NCBI GenBank assembly: GCA_050293885.1
Contig: JBNKNO010000034.1
Coordinates: 1 to 35,532 of the forward strand
Length of the DNA: 35,532 nucleotides
Origin: Nitrogeniibacter sp050293885
Lineage (GTDB): Bacteria > Pseudomonadota > Gammaproteobacteria > Burkholderiales > Rhodocyclaceae
Direction of reading: 5' to 3'
The stretch's first letter is position 1; each line of letters opens with the position of its first letter. This document shows positions 23,025-30,451 of the stretch, piece after piece. The notes under the pieces are model-generated. The model searched no databases. It was given only the letters and a program-made list of their open reading frames with translations, and was not told where the DNA came from. The position numbers were made by a program, and so were the translations under genes.

Positions 23025-24113
23025 TTATTTGTCTCCCTTCGGCATGTCGGAACCCGGCTTGCTACGCACCCGGGAAAGTGCGGACGCAGCCGCGTGCGCG
23101 GCCACCACGGCCCCCACGGCGCCCGCCGCGGCCATCCCCACTTCGTCGGCATTCTTCTCGACGCCGAACTGCTTGATGTCGGTGAGGCGGTCGTAGAAGC
23201 TGCCCTTGTCCCAGAAGCCGTCTTCGGAACAACCGATGCAGCCGTGACCCGACTGGATCGGGAAGGACGTGCCCTCGTTCCAGCGCACCGTCGAACACGC
23301 GTTGTAGGTGGTCGGGCCCTTGCAGCCCATCTTGTAGAGGCAGTAGCCCTTGCGCGCGTTGTCGTCGTCCCACTGCTCGGCGAACTGGCCGGCATCGAAG
23401 TGCGGCCGGCGGTAGCACTTGTCGTGGATACGCTGGCCGTAGAACATCTTCGGCCGCCCCTGGCGATCGAGTTCGGGGATCTTGCCGAAGGTCAGCATGT
23501 AGGTGACCACGCCGGTCATCACCTCGGCAATCGGCGGACAACCCGGCACCTTGATGATCGGCTTGTCGGTGATCACCTTGTGCACCGGCGTCGCCTGCGT
23601 CGGATTCGGCTTGGCAGCCTGCACGCAGCCCCATGNNNNNNNNNNNNNNNNNNNNNNNNNNNNNNNNNNNNNNNNNNNNNNNNNNNNNNNNNNNNNNNNN
23701 NNNNNNNNNNNNNNNNNNNNNNNNNNNNNNNNNNNNNNNNNNNNNNNNNNNNNNNNNNNNNNNNNNNNNNNNNNNNNNNNNNNNNNNNNNNNNNNNACCT
23801 CGTCGAGGATGGCCTCGGCCTGATGGCCGGCGGCCGCCATCAGCGTGTCGTCGTAGTCGAGCGACAGCATGGAGAGCACCACATCCTTGGTGAGCGGGTG
23901 GGCCGAGCGAATGAAGGACTCGGAGCAGCACGTGCATTCCAGGCCATGCAGCCACACCACCGGCGTGCGCGGCTTGGTCTCCAGCGCATGCGCGATCCTC
24001 GGCGCAAACGCGGAACCGAGGCCAAGCGAGGTGGCGGTCAGCGAACAGAACTTCAGAAAGCTGCGGCGCGTGATCCCCTGTCGGCGCAGCACCTCGTAGA
24101 AGGTTTCGGTCAT
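23025..24113 (-). CDS. hoxK: HoxK, [NiFe]-hydrogenase small subunit with Tat signal (contains N gap)
   Basis: This is a 362-residue precursor counting the gap. The ATG at 24113 has GGGAG seven bases upstream, and a longer in-frame start at 24164 lacks support. The Tat motif RRSFLK (Arg16-Arg17) and a hydrophobic stretch end near AHA, giving mature LETKPRTPVVW. In mature numbering GLECTCCSESF gives Cys17, Cys19 and Cys20, and WGCVQAA after the gap gives Cys120. Cys19 and Cys120 are the two extra cysteines that bind the proximal [4Fe-3S] cluster of oxygen-tolerant enzymes. Cysteines for the medial and distal clusters follow (HDKCYRRPHF, LYKMGCKG, NACS, HGCIGCSE). A C-terminal hydrophobic helix (GAVGAVVAAHAAASAL) anchors the complex to the membrane with HoxZ. 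Confidence 0.96.
   Translation of the reverse strand: MTETFYEVLRRQGITRRSFLKFCSLTATSLGLGSAFAPRIAHALETKPRTPVVWLHGLECTCCSESFIRSAHPLTKDVVLSMLSLDYDDTLMAAAGHQAEAILDEXXXXXXXXXXXXXXXXXXXXXXXXXXXXXXXXXXXXXXXXXXXXXXXXXXXXXXXWGCVQAAKPNPTQATPVHKVITDKPIIKVPGCPPIAEVMTGVVTYMLTFGKIPELDRQGRPKMFYGQRIHDKCYRRPHFDAGQFAEQWDDDNARKGYCLYKMGCKGPTTYNACSTVRWNEGTSFPIQSGHGCIGCSEDGFWDKGSFYDRLTDIKQFGVEKNADEVGMAAAGAVGAVVAAHAAASALSRVRSKPGSDMPKGDK
23636..23796. other. Unresolved or masked sequence (161 N) within hoxK
   Basis: The run hides about 55 codons between AILDE and WGCVQAA, including the place of mature Cys115, a proximal-cluster ligand. The frame is continuous across it, so no frameshift is implied. Confidence 0.95.
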
Positions 24114-24183
24114 CGGGTGTCTCCCTTTGGGTGTTATTCGATGTGCCGTCCGCTCACCGGACACGCATCAACGGACACACCAA

Positions 24184-24199
24184 CACAAGAAGCGTGCCA
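24184..24199 (-). promoter_or_regulatory. Sigma-54 promoter of hoxKGZ
   Basis: The minus strand reads TGGCACG-CTTC-TTGTG. The -24 half is perfect. The -12 half has TTG but GT in place of the usual GC, so basal strength may be lower than at hoxM. Transcription would start about 60 bases above the hoxK ATG. Confidence 0.65.
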
Positions 24200-24228
24200 A
24201 ACACCAAAAAGACCAAAACACAACGTTA

Positions 24229-24241
24229 TATCAATGCGTTA
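24229..24241. promoter_or_regulatory. IHF site upstream of hoxK
   Basis: TATCAATGCGTTA matches WATCAANNNNTTR at every defined position and starts 30 bases above the end of the -24 box, as at hoxM. IHF is known to take part in MBH promoter activation in Cupriavidus. Confidence 0.7.
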
Positions 24242-24273
24242 CGACACCCACACCAAGCAAGGCAGCACGCGGG

Positions 24274-24292
24274 GTGGAAACTGCGTTACCAC
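24274..24292. promoter_or_regulatory. Candidate HoxA activator site upstream of hoxK
   Basis: GTGGAAACTGCGTTACCAC is an inverted repeat (GTGG-x-AAC-N3-GTT-x-CCAC) 15/19 identical to the one at 19051-19069. Its centre is about 85 bases above the -24 GG, against about 116 at hoxM. The 31-base difference equals roughly three helical turns, so both face the same side of the DNA. Confidence 0.6.
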
Positions 24293-24509
24293 TTGCCACC
24301 ACCGGCCGAGTCGGCGCCATCCACATGAATCGAGGCGTTCGAAGAGCGGCGCGACGACGCCGCCAAAGACGCTGACCGGGCTCGACACCCCCCGCGGCAG
24401 AAATCGGACTCTCGCCACCGGCGATCGCGTATTGACGAAACAGCAGAGCCCGCCGCGACCCGGTCGCGAAGCCGCTTTAGAATGTCGGCAGTTCACTCAG
24501 GAGAAGCAA

Positions 24510-25136
24510 ATGCTGACGGTCTATGGCTGCCCCAATTCACGCTCGATGCGCATGGTGTGGGCGCTCGAAGAAGCCGGCGCCGAATACCACTACATTCTCA
24601 TCGACCTGTTTCGCGGCGCCGGTCGCTCGCCCGATTTCCTGCGCATCAACCCGGCCGGCAAGGTGCCCGCGCTGGTCGAAGACGGCACTGCGCTGACCGA
24701 ATCGGGCGCCATCCTCCTGTGGCTGGCCGAACGCTATCCCGACGCCCCGCTGCTCCCACCCGCCGAAGATCGACACGCGCGCGCCGAAACCCTGCAGTGG
24801 CTCATGTTCGGCCTCACCGAACTGGAGCCACCGCTGTGGACCATCGCCAAACACCGCTTCGTGCTACCGGAAACACGCCGCATGCCCGCCATCGAAGACA
24901 CCTGCCGATGGGAATTCGCCAGCGCCTGCGCCCTGCTCGCCAAGCGTCTGGGGCAACGCCGCTACGTCGCCGGCGACCAGTTCACCATCGCCGACATCGT
25001 CATCACCCACTGCCTGGCCTGGGCGCAATCGGCCAAGATCGAGGTCGTCCCCACGCTACTGCTCGACTACATGGAAACGCACTGGTCACGCCCGGCGGCG
25101 AAGCGAGCCATGGCGCGTGAGGCCCGGCCCGCTTGA
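24510..25136 (+). CDS. Glutathione S-transferase family protein
   Basis: This 208-residue cytosolic protein starts at the ATG at 24510, with AGGAG six bases upstream. The N-terminal thioredoxin-fold domain shows MLTVYGCPNSRSMRMVWALE, GKVPALVEDG with the cis-proline, and LTESGAILLWLAERYP, the glutathione gamma-glutamyl contact (Glu-Ser). The helical C-terminal domain contains YVAGDQFTIADIVITHCLAW, the N-capping box and hydrophobic staple of GSTs. The substrate cannot be assigned. It is transcribed divergently from hoxK and ends at a bidirectional terminator. Confidence 0.9.
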   Translation: MLTVYGCPNSRSMRMVWALEEAGAEYHYILIDLFRGAGRSPDFLRINPAGKVPALVEDGTALTESGAILLWLAERYPDAPLLPPAEDRHARAETLQWLMFGLTELEPPLWTIAKHRFVLPETRRMPAIEDTCRWEFASACALLAKRLGQRRYVAGDQFTIADIVITHCLAWAQSAKIEVVPTLLLDYMETHWSRPAAKRAMAREARPA

Positions 25137-25169
25137 ACGAAGCAGATGCATCGCCAGACTCACCACCGC

Positions 25170-25197
25170 AAAAAAGGCCGCAGATGCGGCCTTTTTT
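25170..25197. terminator. Bidirectional intrinsic terminator between the GST gene and ilvD
   Basis: AAAAAA-GGCCGC-AGAT-GCGGCC-TTTTTT is a perfect six-base GC stem with a four-base loop, flanked by A and T runs on opposite sides. It can terminate the GST gene from the left and ilvD from the right. Confidence 0.9.
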
Positions 25198-25218
25198 GTT
25201 GTGGTCACGCGCCGAGGC

Positions 25219-27069
25219 TCAGCGCTCTACTTGCGACACATCCCGCACGGCACCGGTATCCGCACTGGTGGTCAGCGCCGCGTAGGCGCGTAGCGCGGCG
25301 GACACCGCGCGGTCGCGGTTGACCGGCTTCCAGGCCTCGCCGCCCTTGGCGTCCATGGCCTGGCGGCGGCTGGCGAGTTCGGCGTCGCTGATGGCGAGGT
25401 GGATCTTGCGCTTGGGGATGTCGATCTCGATGGTGTCACCCTCTTCGACCAGGCCGATCGCGCCGCCGCAAGCGGCTTCGGGCGACGCGTGGCCGATCGA
25501 GAGGCCGGAGGTACCGCCGGAGAAACGGCCGTCGGTGAGCAGCGCGCAGACCTTGCCCAGGCCTTTCGACTTGAGGTAGCTGGTCGGGTAGAGCATCTCC
25601 TGCATGCCGGGGCCGCCCTTGGGGCCTTCGTAGCGGATGATGACCACGTCGCCGGCGACAATCTGATCGGCCAGAATGCTTTCGACCGCGGCGTCCTGGC
25701 TCTCGAACACGCGGGCGCGGCCGGTGAAGGTCCAGATGGATTCATCGACGCCGGCGGTTTTCACGATACAGCCCTTCTCGGCGATGTTACCGGTGAGCAC
25801 GGCGAGGCCGCCTTCCTGGCTGAAGGCGTTGGCCTTGTCGCGAATCACGCCGTGGGTGCGATCCATGTCGAGCTCGTTCCAGCGGCGATCCTGGCTGAAG
25901 GCCACCTGCGTGGGCACGCCGCCGGGGGCCGCGCGGAAGAAATCGAACACGCTGTTGTCGTGCGCCAGCATCACGTCCCAACGGGCAAGCGCCTCGTGCA
26001 TGGTCTTGGCGTGGACGGTATGGGTATTTCGATTCAGCAGGCCGGCGCGATCGAGCTCGCCGAGAATGCCCATGATGCCGCCGGCGCGGTGCACGTCTTC
26101 GATGTGCACGTCGGGCACGGCGGGGGCCACTTTCGACAGGCACGGCACCTTGCGCGAGATGCGGTCGATGTCCTTCATGGTGAAATCCACCCCGGCCTCG
26201 CGCGCGGCCGCCAGCAGGTGCAGCACTGTGTTGGTGGAGCCGCCCATGGCGACATCGAGACTCATGGCGTTCTCGAAGGCTTCGAAGGTGGCGATGGAAC
26301 GCGGCAGCACGCTGGCGTCGTCCTGCTCGTAATAGCGCCGCGCCAGCTCGACGATCTTGCGACCGGCGTCGAGGAACAGGCGTTTGCGATCGGCGTGGGT
26401 GGCAACCACGGTGCCGTTGCCGGGCAGCGACAGGCCGAGCGCTTCGGTAAGGCAGTTCATGGAGTTGGCGGTGAACATGCCGGAGCAGGAACCGCAGGTC
26501 GGGCAGGCGGAACGCTCGACGGCGTCGACTTCTTCGTCCGAGCAGTTCGAATCGGCGGCCTTCACCATGGCATCGACCAGATCGAGGGAGATGACCTTGT
26601 TTTCCCACTTCACCTTGCCGGCTTCCATCGGCCCGCCGGAGACGAAGACGACGGGGATGTTCAGCCGCAGGGCGGCCATCAGCATGCCCGGGGTGATCTT
26701 GTCGCAGTTGGAGATGCACACCATGGCGTCGGCGGTGTGGGCGTTGACCATGTACTCGACCGAGTCGGCGATGAGATCGCGCGAGGGCAGGCTGTAGAGC
26801 ATGCCGCCGTGGCCCATGGCGATGCCGTCGTCGATGGCGATGGTATTGAATTCCTTGGCGACGCCGCCCGCCGCTTCGATCTCGCGTGCGACCAGTTGGC
26901 CCAGATCCTTGAGATGGACGTGCCCCGGCACGAACTGGGTAAAGCTGTTGACCACCGCGATGATGGGTTTTTCGAAGTCACCGTCTTTCATGCCGGTGGC
27001 GCGCCACAGGGCGCGGGCGCCGGCCATGTTGCGGCCGGACGTCGAGGTGCGGGAACGGTACTGGGGCAT
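25219..27069 (-). CDS. ilvD: IlvD, dihydroxy-acid dehydratase
   Basis: This 616-residue enzyme is the same length as Escherichia coli IlvD. It dehydrates 2,3-dihydroxy-isovalerate and 2,3-dihydroxy-methylvalerate in valine, isoleucine and leucine synthesis. The start MPQYRSRTSTSGRNMAG at 27069 has GGAGA upstream, and 24 earlier in-frame codons are not conserved-looking. Iron-sulphur cysteines occur in CISNCDKITPGM (Cys122) and ACPTCGSCSGMF. Other IlvD blocks are NSFTQFVPGHVHLKDLG and TDGRFSGGTSGLSIGH. TACAAT on the minus strand at 27102-27107 may be the -10. It stands alone, convergent with GST and divergent from pgi. Confidence 0.97.
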   Translation of the reverse strand: MPQYRSRTSTSGRNMAGARALWRATGMKDGDFEKPIIAVVNSFTQFVPGHVHLKDLGQLVAREIEAAGGVAKEFNTIAIDDGIAMGHGGMLYSLPSRDLIADSVEYMVNAHTADAMVCISNCDKITPGMLMAALRLNIPVVFVSGGPMEAGKVKWENKVISLDLVDAMVKAADSNCSDEEVDAVERSACPTCGSCSGMFTANSMNCLTEALGLSLPGNGTVVATHADRKRLFLDAGRKIVELARRYYEQDDASVLPRSIATFEAFENAMSLDVAMGGSTNTVLHLLAAAREAGVDFTMKDIDRISRKVPCLSKVAPAVPDVHIEDVHRAGGIMGILGELDRAGLLNRNTHTVHAKTMHEALARWDVMLAHDNSVFDFFRAAPGGVPTQVAFSQDRRWNELDMDRTHGVIRDKANAFSQEGGLAVLTGNIAEKGCIVKTAGVDESIWTFTGRARVFESQDAAVESILADQIVAGDVVIIRYEGPKGGPGMQEMLYPTSYLKSKGLGKVCALLTDGRFSGGTSGLSIGHASPEAACGGAIGLVEEGDTIEIDIPKRKIHLAISDAELASRRQAMDAKGGEAWKPVNRDRAVSAALRAYAALTTSADTGAVRDVSQVER

Positions 27070-27190
27070 GGGAGTGTCTCCACGATTCAACCAAGCCGAA
27101 TATTGTAGCGCGCACGGCGGGCCAGCGCCGCGCGCACGCATATTTCACTTGCGCCATGCTGCAGTGCACACATCAGCTTACGGCGCGCCC

Positions 27191-27219
27191 GTGACGCCCC
27201 GCATGGGCTCGCCTAGAAT
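27191..27219 (+). promoter_or_regulatory. Candidate sigma-70 promoter of pgi
   Basis: GTGACG (27191-27196) and TAGAAT (27214-27219) are separated by 17 bases, giving a start about 35 bases above the pgi ATG. Both hexamers deviate moderately from consensus. Confidence 0.4.
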
Positions 27220-27259
27220 AGGGCTTCGTTGCATTCATACTGAATTTCGGGAAAGCCGT

Positions 27260-28909
27260 ATGCCGCCCCCCACCCGCCACGGTGCCTGGCACCGACTCCA
27301 AGCCCACGCCGACGCTGTCCGCAGCCACCGGATGGCCGCGCTGTTCGCCGCCGATCCGACCCGTGCGCAGCGCATGCAGTGCCAGGTCGGGCCGATCCGG
27401 CTCGACTACAGCAAGAACCGCATCGACGACGACGGCCTGGAAGCGCTGTTCGTGCTCGCCGACGTCATGAACCTGCGCCGCGCCATCGATGCCATGTTCG
27501 CGGGCGAAGCCATCAACACCACCGAACAGCGGCCCGCGCTGCACGTGGCCTTGCGCATGCCGCGCGATTCGGCGCTTGAAGTGGGCGGGCGCAACGTGGT
27601 CGCCGACGTCCACGCCGAGCTGGACAAGCTGCGCCGCTTCGCCGATGCGGTGCGCGACGGCAGTTGGACAGGGCGCAGCGGCCAACCGATCACCGACGTG
27701 GTGAACATCGGCATCGGCGGCTCCGACCTCGGCCCGCGCATGGTGTGCGACGCACTGCGCCCGCTGGCACATCCGCGTCTGCGCACGCATTTCGTCGCCA
27801 ATGTGGACGGCGCGCGCATCACCCGCCTGTTGAGTACGCTCGATGCCGACACCACCTTGTTCATCGTCGCCTCAAAGTCCTTCGGCACCCAGGAGACACT
27901 GACCAACGCCAACACAGCGCGTCAGTGGTTTCTCGATCAGGGCGCGTCCGCAGCGGACATCGCCAGGCACTTCGTGGCGGTGTCGACCAACGCCGAGAAG
28001 GTCGCCGCCTTCGGCATCGACCTCGACAACATGTTCGGTTTTTGGGACTGGGTCGGTGGCCGCTATTCGCTGTGGTCGGCGGTTGGCCTGCCGATCATGC
28101 TCGCCGTCGGCCCGGACGCCTTCGACGAACTGCTCGCCGGCGCCCACGACATGGACGAGCACTTCCGCACGGCGCCCTGGCAGGAAAACCTGCCGGTCAT
28201 GCTCGGCCTGCTGGGCATCTGGTACATCAACGGCCTGCGCGCCGGCACCCAGCTGGTGTCGCCCTACGACCACGGCCTGCGCCAGTTGCCCGCCTTCCTG
28301 CAACAACTGGACATGGAGAGCAACGGCAAATCGGTCACCCAATCCGGCCTGCCGGTGGAGACCAAGACCGGTGCGGTGGTGTGGGGCTACAGCGGCATCA
28401 ACGGTCAGCACGCCTTCTATCAACTGCTGCATCAGGGCACCCGGCTGATTCCGGCGGATTTCATCGTCAGCCTGCGCAATCCGAACAGCCCGGACACCCA
28501 CCACCGCATCGTGCTGGCCAACTGCATCGCCCAGGCGCAGGCGCTGATGCAGGGGCGCAGCAAGGAACAGGCGTGCGCCGAGATGCGCGCCGCCGGCATG
28601 GACGAGACGCGCATCCGCGCGCTGGCGCCACACCGGACTTTCGACGGCAATCACCCCACCAACATGATCCTGCTCGACAGCCTCACCCCGCGCAGTCTCG
28701 GCGCCCTGCTCGCCATGTACGAGCACAAGGTGTTCACCCAGGGCGTGCTGTGGGGCGTCAACAGCTTCGATCAGTGGGGGGTGGAGCTCGGCAAGCAACT
28801 GGCGAAACAGGTCGAGGCGGCCTTCGCCGACGGCGGCTACCCCGAAGACGCCGACAGTTCCACGCGGCAACTCATCGACCTGGCGCGCACCGGCATCGAC
28901 CGACGCTGA
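27260..28909 (+). CDS. pgi: Pgi, glucose-6-phosphate isomerase
   Basis: This 549-residue enzyme interconverts glucose 6-phosphate and fructose 6-phosphate. Its length equals the Escherichia coli enzyme. Signature regions are VNIGIGGSDLGPRMV and ASKSFGTQETLTNA in the phosphate-binding domain, FGFWDWVGGRYSLWSAVGLP (PGI signature 1 region), and NGKSVTQSG and GINGQHAFYQLLHQG with the catalytic Glu and His. GVNSFDQWGVELGKQLA (signature 2) comes near the end. The ATG at 27260 begins MPPPTRHGAWHRL. A long upstream open frame belongs to the ilvD shadow. Confidence 0.97.
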   Translation: MPPPTRHGAWHRLQAHADAVRSHRMAALFAADPTRAQRMQCQVGPIRLDYSKNRIDDDGLEALFVLADVMNLRRAIDAMFAGEAINTTEQRPALHVALRMPRDSALEVGGRNVVADVHAELDKLRRFADAVRDGSWTGRSGQPITDVVNIGIGGSDLGPRMVCDALRPLAHPRLRTHFVANVDGARITRLLSTLDADTTLFIVASKSFGTQETLTNANTARQWFLDQGASAADIARHFVAVSTNAEKVAAFGIDLDNMFGFWDWVGGRYSLWSAVGLPIMLAVGPDAFDELLAGAHDMDEHFRTAPWQENLPVMLGLLGIWYINGLRAGTQLVSPYDHGLRQLPAFLQQLDMESNGKSVTQSGLPVETKTGAVVWGYSGINGQHAFYQLLHQGTRLIPADFIVSLRNPNSPDTHHRIVLANCIAQAQALMQGRSKEQACAEMRAAGMDETRIRALAPHRTFDGNHPTNMILLDSLTPRSLGALLAMYEHKVFTQGVLWGVNSFDQWGVELGKQLAKQVEAAFADGGYPEDADSSTRQLIDLARTGIDRR

Positions 28910-28969
28910 AGCGGGACACCCCGCGCTCGGCTATCATCCGAGGTCTATCGAACAGTTCGGGATACCCGC

Positions 28970-29620
28970 ATGAGCGAAGCAGCAAACGACGGTTACGACC
29001 TGAGCGCAGAAGAAGCACGCGTGCTCGCCGTACTCATCGAAAAGGGCTACACCACGCCCGATCAATATCCCCTCAGCCTCAACGCTCTGACCACCGGATG
29101 CAACCAGCTCACTGGCCGCGACCCGGTCATGAGCCTGGATGACGCCACCGTGGCCGACGCGGTCGACAGCCTGCACGAACGCGGGCTGGTGGGCCGACGC
29201 GAAGGCGCCCGCGTGGTCAAGTACGAACAACTGGTGCGCCTGCGCCACTCGCTGCCGCCGGCCGAGCAGGCCGTGCTGGCGCTGCTGATGCTGCGTGGCC
29301 CGCAAACCCCGGGCGAGCTGCGCACCCGCGCCGAGCGCATGCATCGCTTCGACGATGTGCCCGCCGTGTTGGCAGTACTCGAACATCTGGAAGAAAAGTA
29401 TCCACCGATGGTCGTCGCCCTGCCGCGCGCGCCCGGCACCAAGGAAACCCGCTACATGCACCTGATGTGCGGCGACGTGGATGTCGAGGCGCTGGCTGCG
29501 GCCATGCCCATGGGTGGCGGCGGTGGCGGGCTGGGCGCGCGCGTCGAGGCGCTGGAGGCCGAAGTGGCCGCACTGCGCGCCGAACTCTCCGCCCTCAAGG
29601 CCAGCCTCGGCGAAGACTGA
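28970..29620 (+). CDS. YceH (DUF480) family protein
   Basis: This 216-residue protein has the tandem winged-helix pattern of the YceH/DUF480 family: LSAEEARVLAVLIEKGYTTP, then YPLSLNALTTGCNQ and AEQAVLALLMLRGPQTPGEL, with RAERMHRFDD following. The C-terminal 30 residues form a short coiled coil (ARVEALEAEVAALRAELSAL). The molecular role is unknown. It lies 60 bases after pgi and three bases before lgt, so probably shares a transcript with lgt. Confidence 0.92.
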   Translation: MSEAANDGYDLSAEEARVLAVLIEKGYTTPDQYPLSLNALTTGCNQLTGRDPVMSLDDATVADAVDSLHERGLVGRREGARVVKYEQLVRLRHSLPPAEQAVLALLMLRGPQTPGELRTRAERMHRFDDVPAVLAVLEHLEEKYPPMVVALPRAPGTKETRYMHLMCGDVDVEALAAAMPMGGGGGGLGARVEALEAEVAALRAELSALKASLGED

Positions 29621-29623
29621 TTC

Positions 29624-30418
29624 ATGCTGACCTACCCGCAGATTGACCCCATTGCCTTCAAGATCGGGCCGCTGGCGGTGCACTGGTACGGCATCACCTA
29701 CCTGGTCGCCTTCGGCCTGTTCATGTTGCTCGGCCGCTGGCACCTAAAGCGCCGTCCCGAACTCGGCTGGAGCGCCCAGCAACTGGACGACCTGCTGTTC
29801 TACGGCGTACTCGGCGTCATCATCGGCGGGCGACTCGGCGAAGTGCTGTTCTATCAGCCCGGCTACTACTTCAGCCACCCGGCCGAGATCCTCGCCACCT
29901 GGAAGGGCGGCATGAGCTTCCATGGCGGCTTTCTCGGCGTGCTGGTCGCGATGTGGATTTACGGCAGGCGTCACGGCAAGGGCTTCTGGCAGATCACCGA
30001 CTTCATCGCCCCGCTGGTACCCACCGGGCTGGCCGCCGGGCGTGTCGGCAACTTCATCAACGGCGAGTTGTGGGGCCGCGTCACCAGCCCCGATCTGCCC
30101 TGGTCGATGGTATTTCCGCATGTCGACGCCCTGCCCCGCCACCCCTCGCAGCTCTACCAGGTGGCCGGCGAAGGCCTGCTGCTGTTCGCCCTGCTGTGGT
30201 GGTACAGCCGCAAACCGCGCCCCGTGCGGGCCACCTCCGCCATGTTCCTGATCGGCTACGGCGTGCTGCGTTTCGGCGCCGAGTTCTTCCGCACGCCCGA
30301 CCCCGGCATCTTCAGCGGCATCACCGAACATCTGTCCACCGCGCAGTGGCTGTGCGTGCCCATGATTGTTGTCGGCGCGCTGTTGCTGCGGCACGCGAAC
30401 AAGCCGTCGACCGCCTGA
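29624..30418 (+). CDS. lgt: Lgt, prolipoprotein diacylglyceryl transferase
   Basis: This 264-residue polytopic inner-membrane enzyme transfers diacylglyceryl from phosphatidylglycerol to the lipobox cysteine of prolipoproteins. The family signature GRVGNFINGELWGR is present, as are WYGITYLVAFGLFMLLGRW, then GGRLGEVLFY and MSFHGGFLGVLVAMW with the conserved His-Gly-Gly. Seven or so hydrophobic segments are distributed along the protein. It is tightly linked to the upstream YceH-family gene. Confidence 0.97.
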   Translation: MLTYPQIDPIAFKIGPLAVHWYGITYLVAFGLFMLLGRWHLKRRPELGWSAQQLDDLLFYGVLGVIIGGRLGEVLFYQPGYYFSHPAEILATWKGGMSFHGGFLGVLVAMWIYGRRHGKGFWQITDFIAPLVPTGLAAGRVGNFINGELWGRVTSPDLPWSMVFPHVDALPRHPSQLYQVAGEGLLLFALLWWYSRKPRPVRATSAMFLIGYGVLRFGAEFFRTPDPGIFSGITEHLSTAQWLCVPMIVVGALLLRHANKPSTA

Positions 30419-30451
30419 TCGACGCGATCGGCGGCGCGCAGGAGACGCATC

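Larger units (their letters stand above)
24114..24509. other. Divergent intergenic region between hoxK and the GST gene
   Basis: This 396-base gene-free stretch holds the hoxK leader, sigma-54 promoter, IHF site and inverted repeat (described separately) in its first half. The second half, 24300-24509, should carry the promoter of the plus-strand GST gene. TAGAAT at 24478-24483 is a possible -10 but has no convincing -35. AGGAG at 24499-24503 is the ribosome binding site. Confidence 0.6.

Noticed and set aside
24432..24483. TTGACG and TAGAAT as a GST promoter
   Set aside because: The two hexamers are 40 bases apart, far from the required 16-18.
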